Shown: positions 7,356-16,196 of the stretch, one piece after another
Numbering within the stretch: position 1 is the stretch's first letter
Layout: each line of letters opens with the position of its first letter
DNA from: Phormidium willei BDU 130791
Lineage (GTDB): Bacteria; Cyanobacteriota; Cyanobacteriia; Cyanobacteriales; Geitlerinemataceae
DNA: 33,117 nt
Direction of reading: 5' to 3'
Assembly: GCA_001637315.1 (NCBI GenBank)
Contig: LSZA01000047.1
Coordinates: 1 to 33,117 of the forward strand
Program-made: the position numbers and the translations under genes
The notes under the pieces: generated by a model
Seen by the model: the letters and a program-made list of their open reading frames with translations, nothing else
Databases searched by the model: none
What the model was told of the DNA's origin: nothing

Positions 7356-10300
7356 TTACGTCGGCGACTCAGGCGACGACGTTAAACCAAACTGCACCAT
7401 CATCTCCTGCACTTGGGCGGCCACGAGAGGATCAGGGTCATGTTGCAGTTTTGGTAGCAATTCTATCAAGGCACGGGGCGAGGCAACTTGCAAGTAGGCT
7501 AAGACGGACTCGCGCACAAACCCCCTCGGGTGGCGTAATCCCGCTAAGGTTTGATCCGCTCCCAAACTCCAGCGTGCTAAGCGTGCGACATGGAAGCAAC
7601 AGGCTAAGGGCCAGTCGGAAAGACAATATCGTAACTCAAGCAACAGTCGCAGCCGTTCTCGGGGCAGAAGGGGCCGATACTCGATGAGATCCGAGAGACT
7701 TTGTAGTTTTTCGAGATCCCCTTGACGATCCAACACATTCAGTAAGGCTCGCTTACTGGGAATATCAATGGTGTTATCGAGGATTTCTAACCCTCGCGCC
7801 ATGTAGGAGCGAGATCCGGATTTGAGGTTAAAGGCCGCCGCTTGGATGGAACTGAGGGGGTAGAGGAACTTCATCAACAAGAACAACCGTTCAATACTAT
7901 CGTTTTGCAGATCGGCAAGGCTATTACAGAGTAGTTGCAGGGCCGAGTCGGCATTCAGTTCAACATAGCCATTGCCATTATGGAGTTCCACCAGAGATTC
8001 AGCCGAACTGGCCACCTGGAAGTCAACCCGAGCCGCATAGAGTTGTCCGAGGAACATCAGTTCTTGATCGATGAGAATTTCAACGCCACTGCGTCCGAGG
8101 CGATCGAGAACTCCCTCAATTCCCCGTTCATCAGGCATTTTGAGCAAAATGCGTAAAATGTTGCGACGACTGGTGGCCCAGGTGGTTAGCAAATGTTTGA
8201 CGAGGGTATCGAGGGCTTCGGGGGTGCCAATCTGTCCAATGGTGTTCCAGGCGTACATCCGCACTAAATCGGGTTTGTGGATATCTTCGGCCAGTTCGAC
8301 GAGGCGATCGAGGATATCATTCCCGAGGCGCACCAGGGAGCGCATCGCGGCGTCGCGAGTTGATTTGTAGGACAGACCCCGCAACAGGGATGGATAGTAT
8401 TCTTCGAGTTCCGTCGAGGCGATCGCATCGAGCAGAGCGCAACGCACCCGTAAAGACTCATCCTGAAGCAGATTTGGCACATAGAGCCGTAATCCCTGTA
8501 AAAACTCCGCTTCTCCCAAGGCTCGGGTTCCCATGACCCGTTCGCGCTCCTGTTGATGGGTTAACATCCGTCGTAGCGCATTGGTGGCTTCAGCTTTCTG
8601 TTCCCGATTCCCTTTACGCATAATCAACGAAGCCGCCGTCGATCGCACCACTGGATCGACCTCAGAACGCAGATAGGGGCGTAATTGCCGCATATCTGGC
8701 GTGTCTTCCGTCAACCAGATATAGCGCAGGGCCAAGGCTAAAATTTCGGGAGGTTGAGGCCGTTCAATTAACGCCCGCACGTGAGGCAAATGCTCAGTTT
8801 TGGGACATTGGAGCATCACCTCTAAACTCTGTCGTTGTAAGGGGGGTGAGAGGTTAACCAGCAACGGGGCGAGAACTTCCCCGACATTTTGCGGGTCAAT
8901 TTGGCTCAGTAACTCCACACAGGAGCGTTTATCGGCATCCGATGTGGGCTTTTCTAAGGTTTCGACCACCGATCGCTTCAACGCCCGAAAGTCCACGTCC
9001 GAGACCCCTAAGCGGCCCCGTTCGGCACTCGATACCAGCAGTCCCACATAGCGCGATCGCATCAACCAGATGGCCAGCAACCAGGCCACCGCCACCAACA
9101 ACACGAACGAGACAAAAATGGGACTTTGCAATTGCAGCCAACGTTCGGGGCCAAAGATGCGACGGCCTCCCCAGATGGCCAGCCACATCACGGCCCCCGC
9201 CACCCCAGTTGATACCGGTTCGGCCACCCCATTCACCAGAGCCTGTAAGCCATTGCGTTGGCTTTCGGGTAGGGGCTGAAACAGCACCGGCCCAGTTCCT
9301 TCGATCAAGGTATAGTGCAACAACTCATCGACAAACTTGATGGCAATCACGCCAAAAAAGAGTTCAAAATTGCCGGTGAGAGACCCCCCTAGAGATAACA
9401 CCCCAATTGAGAGGACTAGAGCCGGTAGGATTCCCCCGGCATAGAACACTCCCATGCGTTCAACAAGACGGCTGGAGGCAAACCATTGAGTCATTAGCTC
9501 AAAAATGCCCAAGAAACCGTTAAAAAGCCCTAAAAAGCGGGCAATGCCACTATCAAAGTTGGAACTTTCTGTCAGATCCAGCAGCCCCAGAAACATCGAG
9601 GCATTGTCTGTCAGTTCTCCGGCCTGGGCTTCAACTTGTAATTGTTGAAAAAAGAGTTCTAGTTCACTGAAAAATTGGAACTCAATCAGCACATAGAGCG
9701 CTTCGACGAGAACGAAGAAGCTCACCAGCAGCCAAACATAGGTTCGCAGCGGTCCCTGGAAACGCCGTGTGGTGAAGTCTGAGGGATCGTCTTCTTCGGT
9801 GCGACGAGCCGCATCGGGAAAGGCCTGACGGTAGTTTTCGGTTAGATATAACAGGAGTAAAGCGCCCACCACCAACATGAAGCAGGCGACAAATAAGACA
9901 TTACGTACCCCGAAGTTGGCAATGACCACGGGGAGCGAAAATCCCCCCAGCACGTCAGCTAGGAGGATGCCACTGCTAATAATGGGATACGTCCGTTTGA
10001 TTTCCCGGATATTGAAAAGCTGATTGGCGGTGATGGAGGTATTGAGATCGTTGAGAATATAGGCCCCATCAATCCAGAGCCGCATGGCGAAGACGGTAAT
10101 GCCAAACAAAATTGGCAGTTCTAAGCCGAAGCGAAAGACAAAGGCGGGAATGGCCATGAGGAGGGCAATCACGACGATCGCTCTCCTCATCGGTAAAATC
10201 TCTTGCAACCAGGAGTAGAAGAAGCCTAGCCCTGAGCCAATGGCGGCCCCGGCAATGTAGATGATCGTCAGGGATTCGGCCCCATACTTGGCCAAAAATA

Positions 10301-10463
10301 GCTCATAGGTGACCGCTTCTAGCCATAACAGACCAATGGAGGTGGCGGTGTAAAACGCGAACATCAATAAGGTTCGCTCCCCATCCTCCGGGCGCAGGTT
10401 GAGCCACTGCAACACCTGCTGTTTCCAGCCCCCTTGGTTGAATTGCCAGTTTTTAAGTTCCAT
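7356..10463 (-). CDS. MFS / Npt1-Npt2 nucleotide transporter-like protein with C-terminal HEAT repeats
   Basis: A 1035-residue two-part protein. Residues 1 to about 475 contain about a dozen hydrophobic helices of the MFS-like ATP/ADP-translocase family, opening with LNLRPEDGERTLLMFAFY. From about 490 to 1035 the protein is soluble and built of HEAT-like helical pairs (for example PYLRSEVDPVVRSTAASLIM, NLLQDESLRVRCALLDAI, LRHPRGFVRESVLAYL). The transported substrate is unknown; cyanobacteria are not energy parasites, so ATP/ADP exchange should not be assumed. The HEAT part probably docks partners, and the adjacent cNMP-binding protein is an obvious candidate. ATG start, no SD. A structured intergenic stretch precedes it. 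Confidence 0.8.
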   Translation of the reverse strand: MELKNWQFNQGGWKQQVLQWLNLRPEDGERTLLMFAFYTATSIGLLWLEAVTYELFLAKYGAESLTIIYIAGAAIGSGLGFFYSWLQEILPMRRAIVVIALLMAIPAFVFRFGLELPILFGITVFAMRLWIDGAYILNDLNTSITANQLFNIREIKRTYPIISSGILLADVLGGFSLPVVIANFGVRNVLFVACFMLVVGALLLLYLTENYRQAFPDAARRTEEDDPSDFTTRRFQGPLRTYVWLLVSFFVLVEALYVLIEFQFFSELELFFQQLQVEAQAGELTDNASMFLGLLDLTESSNFDSGIARFLGLFNGFLGIFELMTQWFASSRLVERMGVFYAGGILPALVLSIGVLSLGGSLTGNFELFFGVIAIKFVDELLHYTLIEGTGPVLFQPLPESQRNGLQALVNGVAEPVSTGVAGAVMWLAIWGGRRIFGPERWLQLQSPIFVSFVLLVAVAWLLAIWLMRSRYVGLLVSSAERGRLGVSDVDFRALKRSVVETLEKPTSDADKRSCVELLSQIDPQNVGEVLAPLLVNLSPPLQRQSLEVMLQCPKTEHLPHVRALIERPQPPEILALALRYIWLTEDTPDMRQLRPYLRSEVDPVVRSTAASLIMRKGNREQKAEATNALRRMLTHQQERERVMGTRALGEAEFLQGLRLYVPNLLQDESLRVRCALLDAIASTELEEYYPSLLRGLSYKSTRDAAMRSLVRLGNDILDRLVELAEDIHKPDLVRMYAWNTIGQIGTPEALDTLVKHLLTTWATSRRNILRILLKMPDERGIEGVLDRLGRSGVEILIDQELMFLGQLYAARVDFQVASSAESLVELHNGNGYVELNADSALQLLCNSLADLQNDSIERLFLLMKFLYPLSSIQAAAFNLKSGSRSYMARGLEILDNTIDIPSKRALLNVLDRQGDLEKLQSLSDLIEYRPLLPRERLRLLLELRYCLSDWPLACCFHVARLARWSLGADQTLAGLRHPRGFVRESVLAYLQVASPRALIELLPKLQHDPDPLVAAQVQEMMVQFGLTSSPESPT

Positions 10464-10489
10464 TCAGCCTAGCTCGTCCTGATGTCGAT

Positions 10490-10651
10490 GGGTGGCAGTC
10501 GAACGCTACCCGCGATCAATCCCAGCGTTGGGGTCTCGGGAAAGTCCAGCCTAGGCTGGGCCAGGAATTCCGGATGCCAATCTTATCCGGGTCTTCCCTC
10601 GCTGATAAGCCGGGCGCACGACCTGCCCTCCAGTGTAGCCTTTCGGCTCAC
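10490..10651. other. hairpin-rich intergenic stretch, possible structured RNA or leader
   Basis: Several nested inverted repeats lie between infC and the transporter gene. They are GGGT/ACCC (10490-10511), AACGCT/AGCGTT (10502-10507 and 10524-10529), the palindrome CCAGCCTAGGCTGG (10546-10559), CCGGAT/ATCCGG (10570-10575 and 10585-10590), and GTG-t-AGCC/GGCT-CAC around a tetraloop (10633-10651). GGGAAAG (10538-10544) and CTTCCC (10593-10598) can close the two middle hairpins into a three-way junction. No protein-coding frame is convincing. On the minus strand it would be a 5' leader of the transporter gene. I do not recognise an RNA family. Confidence 0.4.
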
Positions 10652-10731
10652 CAGAAGAAAAAGACATGAGGACGAATCAACATGAGTTTTCGCTTAACGG
10701 TCTGACAACGTTAAATCCAGGGCGATCGCAG

Positions 10732-11271
10732 TTAAGATTGTTTTTTCGGGGCTAGCATCATCATCATGCTGCGTCCTTCCCGTTTCGGCCGTTGTTGAAC
10801 TTCCGCCATCTCATCGAGATCTTTGGCTAACCGTTCCAAGAGTTGGTAGGCCAAATCTGTATGTTGGATTTCCCGTCCCCGGAACATGACCGTGGCTTTC
10901 ACCTTGTCACCGCTTTTGAGGAACCGTTGGGCTTGCTTGACGCGCACCATGTAGTCGTGATCCTCGATCTTGTAGCGCATCTTCACTTCCTTGAGTTCGG
11001 AAGAATGCTGCTTTTTCTTAGCTTCCTTATTTTTCTTCTCCTGCTCAAACTTGTATTTGCCGTAGTCCATGATCCGACAAACTGGGGGGTCTGCCTTATC
11101 ACTGACCAAGACCAAGTCCAAGTCCTTCTCTTCGGCAACGGTAATCGCCTCGGCCGGTGTCATAATCCCCAACTGTTCGCCATCTGTGGCAATGACCCGG
11201 ATTTGGGGGAAACGAATCCGCTCGTTGATTTGGGGTAAGTCCCGTTGTCGTTTTCTTCCGATTGCAGGCAT
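10732..11271 (-). CDS. infC: translation initiation factor IF-3
   Basis: IF-3 binds the 30S subunit, checks start-codon pairing and prevents premature 50S joining. The 179-residue protein has the N-domain ([26 protein letters not shown]), a lysine-rich linker (about 80-95), and the C-domain ([32 protein letters not shown]). I chose the ATG at 11271 ([14 protein letters not shown]), which fits cyanobacterial IF-3 N-termini. The longer frame needs a TTG at 11352 and adds a sequence unlike the family. No SD is visible before 11271, but a short leader ORF with a perfect SD ends 20 bases upstream. Confidence 0.95.
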   Translation of the reverse strand: MPAIGRKRQRDLPQINERIRFPQIRVIATDGEQLGIMTPAEAITVAEEKDLDLVLVSDKADPPVCRIMDYGKYKFEQEKKNKEAKKKQHSSELKEVKMRYKIEDHDYMVRVKQAQRFLKSGDKVKATVMFRGREIQHTDLAYQLLERLAKDLDEMAEVQQRPKREGRSMMMMLAPKKQS

Positions 11272-11291
11272 ATGTAATGGGGTAAGTGTGT

Positions 11292-11336
11292 TTAGAGCTG
11301 ACTTCCTCCCGACACCGACCCGGTCAGGTCCGGCAT
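11292..11336 (-). CDS. 14-codon leader ORF upstream of infC
   Basis: It reads [14 protein letters not shown] and stops with TAA. AAGGAGGA lies 5-7 bases before its ATG, the best Shine-Dalgarno in the neighbourhood. The stop is 20 bases before the infC ATG, which itself has no SD, so translational coupling is plausible. GACC and GGTC arms inside it can form a small hairpin. I cannot show that the peptide itself matters. Further upstream a TTGACC and a TAAAAT are present (about 11448-11480) but 20 bp apart, so the promoter is uncertain. Confidence 0.4.
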   Translation of the reverse strand: MPDLTGSVSGGSQL

Positions 11337-11614
11337 GGGAGTCCTCCTTCAACGAGCCAACGTACGATCAGCAGGTCTCAGTTAGTTCGGTTACGTGAGA
11401 GGGCTTGGGGGCGTGTCAGTCTGTTCGACGGTTGAGTCAGCTTAGTGATATTTTACTCGCAATACTTTAGATGTGGGTCAAATTTCATAGAAATTCTTAA
11501 TTTGTCGAGACTCACCCCACCTCAACCTTGGGGGAACAACGTCTAAGCGTTCTACTGAGCGCACTGGCAACTAGCTTAAGATAAAATCCTGACTCTTGCC
11601 AATGGCGGCAAGTT

Positions 11615-12592
11615 TTGCCCTCTCCTGATTCTCATCATTCTCACCTCGATACGCCCTTGACTTGTTTACCCTTTTCTCCTAAACTACCCCGGCTCGGGGA
11701 ACAACGCTATTGGCGTTGGCGCGGTTGGACGATCGCCTATAGTTACAGTCCAGGACTCAGGTCCGAGGCCCCACCCCTGATTCTCATTCACGGCTTTGGT
11801 GGCTCGATTGGCCATTGGCGCCATAATCTCGGACCGCTGAGTCAGCAATATCCGGTTTATGCCCTGGATCTGTTGGGTTTTGGGGCGTCGAGCAAGGCCG
11901 CCACGTCCTACAACGTATCTCTGTGGGTTGAACAGGTGTATGAGTTTTGGCGTCTGGTGGTTCGTCGTCAGGCGGTTTGGGTGGGCCATTCCATTGGCTC
12001 TCTGGTGGCGGTGGTTGGGGCGGCTCGTCATCCTGAGGCTGTTCGCGGCTATGTGGCCATTACACTTCCCGATCCGGGGCTACGTCGCGCCCTTTTGCCC
12101 CCATTTGCCCGTCCTCTGGTAGCGGCGATTGAACGACTGTTTACGTCCCCCCTGCTGCTGACTCCCCTCCTCGGTGCGATTCGACCTCCCCAACGACTGC
12201 GTCCCTGGGCCGCGATCGCCTATGAGAACTCCGAGTATGTCGATGAAGAACTGTTAGAGATTTTTTCGAGGCCGGCCTATGATCGCGGCGCACCACAAGC
12301 CCTATCTCGCCTTGCTCGTGGAGCCAGTGAGGTGGAGTTTTGCCCCAATCTACGTGATTTGCTCCCCGAGGTAACCACACCGGGATTATTACTCTGGTCC
12401 CGGGGCGATCGCATGGTTCCCCCGGCCCTGGCTCGCCCTCAACAGTTTGGCGAACGACAAAGCCATCTCGAACTCCTAGAGTTAGACTATGGAGGGCATT
12501 GTGTCCATGATGAAGCTGCCCCTCAAGTCAACGAGATCATTGGTCATTGGGTTGCATCTCGCTTGGCCGAGGAGTCGATAACCGTCCGGTGA
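11615..12592 (+). CDS. alpha/beta-fold hydrolase
   Basis: A 325-residue hydrolase. Motifs: LILIHGFGGSIGHWRHN (oxyanion loop), ALDLLGFGASSKA, nucleophile elbow GHSIGS with Ser126, acid Asp in LWSRGDRMVPP, and His in YGGHCVHDEAAP. It resembles the plant/cyanobacterial group that includes chlorophyll dephytylases and pheophytinases, but that similarity is judged by eye and the substrate is open. No ATG exists near the N-terminus: the frame begins with a TTG at 11615 and the homologous part starts around residue 30, so the start is uncertain. No signal peptide. Confidence 0.8.
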   Translation: MPSPDSHHSHLDTPLTCLPFSPKLPRLGEQRYWRWRGWTIAYSYSPGLRSEAPPLILIHGFGGSIGHWRHNLGPLSQQYPVYALDLLGFGASSKAATSYNVSLWVEQVYEFWRLVVRRQAVWVGHSIGSLVAVVGAARHPEAVRGYVAITLPDPGLRRALLPPFARPLVAAIERLFTSPLLLTPLLGAIRPPQRLRPWAAIAYENSEYVDEELLEIFSRPAYDRGAPQALSRLARGASEVEFCPNLRDLLPEVTTPGLLLWSRGDRMVPPALARPQQFGERQSHLELLELDYGGHCVHDEAAPQVNEIIGHWVASRLAEESITVR

Positions 12593-12801
12593 CGATTCTC
12601 TCGTCCTCGTAGGTTAAAGGGGAAAACCGTTGAGGTTCTGACCCGCTCGCCCTATCAATGGCGAATTTTTTATGCTATTTTTCAACGCAGTTTGCCCAAC
12701 ACCACACACAATTGGTTTTGACGGGCCAACAACCCTCGGATCAGGGCAACTGGTGTTCCCCAAAAGCCGAATGTTGTGCCGTCGACCCCGTAAGGAGAAA
12801 T

Positions 12802-13980
12802 ATGCTCAGAGTTCACTGGTGGTTATCCAGTCTCACAAGTGTTTTAATGTTGGCTCACTTGGCCCCAGTTGCCCAAGGGAGTCCCATCAAAACCTCAACC
12901 CCAGATATCAAGACCCTGGGATTTGACGCTAGCGCCCCGCCCAATTCCCTGAATGTCGCCGTGGACTCTCAAGGAGCGGAGGATGATTCGTCGGTTGAGT
13001 CATTGACTCAGTCCCCTCGATCATCAATGGCCACTATTGAGGCGATTGATATTACCATCGAGGGCAATCGCATTTTGATTCGAGCCGATCGCCCCCTCGA
13101 TCAGCGCTCCTATTGGGATCGAAACACCCTGGCCTATCAAATTGAAATTCGCGGCGCCCGCTTATCTGAGAACTTCCAACCCCCCAATGCTCAAGACAGT
13201 CAGGATATCTCTTGGGTGCGTGCTGAACAAGCTGATCCTGAGACGGTTATGGTACGCATCATGCCGGCTCCCCAAGTCTCGGTGGGTGAGATTAATCAGC
13301 CCAGTCCCAGTTTGCTGTCGTTAGAACTCAATGGCTATCAGGCTACAACGCCATTACCTCGACCGAATTTGGACATGGGGAGTGGCATCACGGATTATCC
13401 GGATCCGGGTACAATCCCCGAGGGACAAATTGTGATTGTTCTCGATCCGGGTCATGGGGGAAGTGACCCCGGTGCAGTCGGCATTGGCGGACTCAATGAG
13501 ACCCATATTGTCAACCCCATGTCGCACCGGATTCGCGATCTCCTCGAAGAGCAGGGGGTACGGGTCATTTTGACCCGTGAGGACAACCGCACGGTGGATT
13601 TACAACCTCGGGTGGAATTAGCGAATCGACTCGATGCGAATCTCTTTGTGAGCATCCATGCCAATGCGATCAGCATGAGTCGGCCGGATGTCAATGGGAT
13701 TGAAACCTATTATTTTCAATCGGGGGAACAGTTGGCTCGCACCATCCACGGTCACCTGCTTCAGGCAACGGGTGGACCCGATCGCGGGGTGCGCACGGCT
13801 CGCTTTTATGTCCTGCGCCATACCCGAATGCCGGCGGTCTTGTTGGAGTTAGGGTTTGTGACGGGGAACCAGGATGCTCGCCGTTTGGCTGACCCGCAGT
13901 ATCGTGAGCGTCTCTCTCAGGCGATTACCCGTGGTATTTTGCAATATGTTCGCCAATATTGCCCAGGCCCTCGTTGTTAG
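12802..13980 (+). CDS. amiC: N-acetylmuramoyl-L-alanine amidase with AMIN domain
   Basis: Cleaves the amide bond between MurNAc and the stem peptide; in filamentous cyanobacteria such enzymes act in septal peptidoglycan processing and cell-cell communication. The 392-residue protein has a signal peptide (MLRVHWWLSSLTSVLMLAHL, probable cleavage after PVAQG), an AMIN domain (about 75-180), then an Amidase_3 domain (about 210-388). Zinc ligands are His218 (DPGHGG), Glu233 (LNETH) and His286 (SIHAN), and catalytic Glu349 is in VLLELGFVTG. The start at 12802 has AAGGAG just upstream and yields the signal peptide; an ATG at 12658 would bury it. Gene symbol by similarity only. murI follows, a common cyanobacterial pairing. 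Confidence 0.9.
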   Translation: MLRVHWWLSSLTSVLMLAHLAPVAQGSPIKTSTPDIKTLGFDASAPPNSLNVAVDSQGAEDDSSVESLTQSPRSSMATIEAIDITIEGNRILIRADRPLDQRSYWDRNTLAYQIEIRGARLSENFQPPNAQDSQDISWVRAEQADPETVMVRIMPAPQVSVGEINQPSPSLLSLELNGYQATTPLPRPNLDMGSGITDYPDPGTIPEGQIVIVLDPGHGGSDPGAVGIGGLNETHIVNPMSHRIRDLLEEQGVRVILTREDNRTVDLQPRVELANRLDANLFVSIHANAISMSRPDVNGIETYYFQSGEQLARTIHGHLLQATGGPDRGVRTARFYVLRHTRMPAVLLELGFVTGNQDARRLADPQYRERLSQAITRGILQYVRQYCPGPRC

Positions 13981-14079
13981 CCACTCAAACTCACTCAGGA
14001 TATGGACTGAGTCTCGAAGATGCTCCCCTGGGCAGGTTGGGATCTCAGCACGATTTTCGGACATTTTTTGGACAATTCT

Positions 14080-14961
14080 ATGACCAACCACAACCAGCCG
14101 ATTGGGGTTTTTGATAGCGGTGTGGGCGGATTAACCGTCCTGCGGGCTATGTATCGACAGCTTCAGGATGAGTCGGTTCTCTATTTTGGGGATACGGCTC
14201 GTTTGCCCTATGGGACGCGATCGCCCCAGGATATTCGCCAGTTTGTCCGGGAGATTTTGCTCTGGATGGCTCAGGCTCGGGTCAAAATGGCGATCGTGGC
14301 CTGTAATACCAGTTCGGCTCTGGCGTTGGAAGCGGTCCGCTCGGAATTTGACTTCCCCATTTTGGGCTTGATTTTGCCCGGAGCGCGGGCGGCGGTCGGC
14401 TGTGGACAACGGATTGGGGTGATTGCAACTCCAGCTACCGCCGCCAGTGGGGCCTACCGCCAGGCGATCTTGGAGATGAACCCCTCGGCTCAGGTGTGGG
14501 AAATGGGCTGTCCTGAGTTTGTTCCCCTGATTGAAGGCGATCGCATTCACCGGCCCGAAACCCGTGAGATTATCCGAGAGTATCTTCAGCCTTTGTTACA
14601 GCAACGGATTGATACGCTGGTCTACGGCTGTACTCACTATCCCCTACTCGAACCCGTGTTGCGGCAACTGCTTCCGCCGGAGGTGACTCTAGTTGACCCG
14701 GCTACCTATGTCGTCGAGGCCGCTGCACAGGAGTTGGATTTGTTGGGCCTACGGGCAACGCCAGGGCGGGCGATGACTCGCTTCGGCGTTAGTGGCTGTC
14801 CCGAAACGTTCGCGAATCTCTCTCGTCAATGGTTGGGGTTTGTGCCTGAGGTCGAACAGGTCATACTTCCGGATTTAGGACCCTCGCTTCCCTCGACTGA
14901 GTCGGTGGAGCCAGTGGTGGATCGGGTCTATCGGGTTGTAGAATCAAGGGAGGCAAGCTAA
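14080..14961 (+). CDS. murI: glutamate racemase
   Basis: Converts L- to D-glutamate for peptidoglycan stem peptides. The 293-residue protein has [14 protein letters not shown] at the N-terminus (Asp12), [11 protein letters not shown], and the two catalytic cysteines Cys75 (VACNTSSA) and Cys184 (GCTHYPLL). I chose the ATG at 14080 ([12 protein letters not shown]); the frame is open upstream to 14020 with an unrelated sequence. It starts 99 bp after the amidase stop, giving a small cell-wall cluster. Cytoplasmic. Confidence 0.95.
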   Translation: MTNHNQPIGVFDSGVGGLTVLRAMYRQLQDESVLYFGDTARLPYGTRSPQDIRQFVREILLWMAQARVKMAIVACNTSSALALEAVRSEFDFPILGLILPGARAAVGCGQRIGVIATPATAASGAYRQAILEMNPSAQVWEMGCPEFVPLIEGDRIHRPETREIIREYLQPLLQQRIDTLVYGCTHYPLLEPVLRQLLPPEVTLVDPATYVVEAAAQELDLLGLRATPGRAMTRFGVSGCPETFANLSRQWLGFVPEVEQVILPDLGPSLPSTESVEPVVDRVYRVVESREAS

Positions 14962-15047
14962 TCATTCTCAACAGTCAGGGTTGGATCTTGCCCGACATCT
15001 CAGATTGGCTGTTTTATCGTTACTTTATTACTCTCGAAAACCCTGTT

Positions 15048-15704
15048 ATGTTATTCGGATTTCAGAAAAAGCTGACCTTGCCCACTCCTAAAGAGGCTTT
15101 GCCAGGACGCTCCCAGGCGATGCCGGTTCCTAAGCAGCATTTTGTCCTCAAAACACAGCTGACGCCTCCTTATCCTGAGGGGATGGAGTTGGCTTTGTTT
15201 GGTTTAGGTTGTTTTTGGGGCGCTGAACGCTGTTTTTGGCAACTTGAGGGGGTTTATAGTACCGCTGTTGGCTACGCCGCTGGCATTACCCCGAATCCGA
15301 CCTATCAAGAGGTTTGTTCGGGCATGACTGGACATAATGAGGTGGTGCGTGTGGTCTATGACCCGGAACGCATTCGTTACGAATCCCTGTTACGTCAGTT
15401 TTGGGAAAGTCATAACCCGACTCAGGGAATGCGTCAGGGAAATGATACGGGAACTCAGTATCGCTCTGGGATTTATGTGTATTCTTCAGACCAAAAAAGC
15501 CTGGCGCAAGAGTCTCGGCAACGCTATCAGGCGGCTCTCAAGCAGGCTGGATATGGGGAGATTACGACGGAAATTTTAGACGCGCCGGAGTTCTATTACG
15601 CGGAGGACTATCACCAACAGTATTTGGCGAAGAATCCCAATGGGTATTGTGGTCTCGGCGGGACCAATGTGAGTTGCCCTATGGGAACTCAGCAGTCGGT
15701 TTAA
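15048..15704 (+). CDS. msrA: peptide-methionine (S)-S-oxide reductase
   Basis: Repairs oxidised methionine (S-sulfoxide) in proteins. The 218-residue protein has catalytic Cys55 in GCFWGAER, the substrate-pocket block [18 protein letters not shown], and GHNEVV. A C-terminal Cys pair in [12 protein letters not shown] probably includes the resolving cysteine. The N-terminal extension [20 protein letters not shown] is normal for the long form found in plants and cyanobacteria, and it fixes the start at 15048 rather than the TTG at 14988. It is convergent with a small membrane protein gene. Confidence 0.94.
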   Translation: MLFGFQKKLTLPTPKEALPGRSQAMPVPKQHFVLKTQLTPPYPEGMELALFGLGCFWGAERCFWQLEGVYSTAVGYAAGITPNPTYQEVCSGMTGHNEVVRVVYDPERIRYESLLRQFWESHNPTQGMRQGNDTGTQYRSGIYVYSSDQKSLAQESRQRYQAALKQAGYGEITTEILDAPEFYYAEDYHQQYLAKNPNGYCGLGGTNVSCPMGTQQSV

Positions 15705-15726
15705 TGTCTGACGACCCTGGCAGGGC

Positions 15727-15894
15727 CTAGGGGCTATCAACGGTGATGAAGGCGGTTTCCTCTTCTGAACGGACATCGACGTAGAGTGAGCCGTCTTGAA
15801 GATAGCCCCAGACGGTTAAGGTGGCGATCGCCAGGGTTAAGGTAATGCTGATGATACACTCGAATGGACAGTCAAATGAGCGAGTTCGTTCCAT
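15727..15894 (-). CDS. 55-residue putative membrane protein
   Basis: A short ORF that length filters would miss. It begins MERTRSFDCPFE, has one hydrophobic helix at about 13-32 (CIISITLTLAIATLTVWGYL), and ends in an acidic tail (QDGSLYVDVRSEEETAFITV). AGGGAG lies 8 bases before the ATG. Positive residues at the N-terminus and acidic residues after the helix suggest an N-in, C-out orientation. I recognise no family. A long hairpin sits directly upstream. The SD, the helix and a charge pattern consistent with one membrane span support it, but codon-level conservation would be needed to be sure. Confidence 0.55.
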   Translation of the reverse strand: MERTRSFDCPFECIISITLTLAIATLTVWGYLQDGSLYVDVRSEEETAFITVDSP

Positions 15895-15908
15895 GGTTTA
15901 GGCTCCCT

Positions 15909-15948
15909 GCTCACCAACCTCAAGTCGATGAAGGCTTGAGGGGTGAGC
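15909..15948 (-). promoter_or_regulatory. leader hairpin of the small membrane protein gene
   Basis: GCTCACC-AA-CCTCAAG (15909-15924) pairs with CTTGAGG-GGTGAGC (15935-15948): 14 bp interrupted by a two-base bulge, 10-base loop. On the minus strand it ends only a few bases before the SD of the gene starting at 15894. No U-tract follows. It may be a translational or mRNA-stability element. Confidence 0.5.
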
Positions 15949-16040
15949 ATCTTGGTTTAATAGTAAGGTTGAGTTTAAGATTTGAGTTTAAGTTAGAACT
16001 CTATGGTATCTAGAGTACCCAGTCGCATCAGGATTGAACT

Positions 16041-16073
16041 CGTTAAATTTACGGATTTTTAGGAAATTTAACG
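16041..16073. promoter_or_regulatory. perfect 10-bp AT-rich inverted repeat between divergent genes
   Basis: CGTTAAATTT (16041-16050) and AAATTTAACG (16064-16073) with a 13-bp centre. The 302-bp gap 15895-16196 separates the small membrane protein gene and the 2H phosphoesterase gene. It holds this element, the leader hairpin, and an imperfect GAGTTTAAG direct repeat near 15970-15993. Operator function is inferred from symmetry and location only. Confidence 0.4.
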
Positions 16074-16196
16074 ATAAGTTTTGCTATCATGGAGGGCTTA
16101 TCTTAGGTAAGACTTCGCCGCGATCGCGATTGACCCGCTTGCTAGGATGAACGACAGAACTTTAGGATAGAGGAACTTTTTGGGTCTGGAGCGGTT

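Noticed and set aside
8929-9340. Antisense and overlapping Pro/Arg-rich ORFs within the HEAT transporter gene
   Set aside because: Composition is what one expects from reading a GC-rich coding frame out of register.
10490-10660. Resemblance to RNase P RNA (GGGAAAGTCC, CCGGCTTAT) or a cobalamin riboswitch (TAAGCC...GACCTGCC)
   Set aside because: Only short word matches. The other conserved blocks of either RNA are missing, and the riboswitch-like strand points away from any downstream gene.
12658-12801. Longer amidase start at 12658
   Set aside because: It would place 48 residues before the signal peptide and has no SD, while 12802 has AAGGAG.
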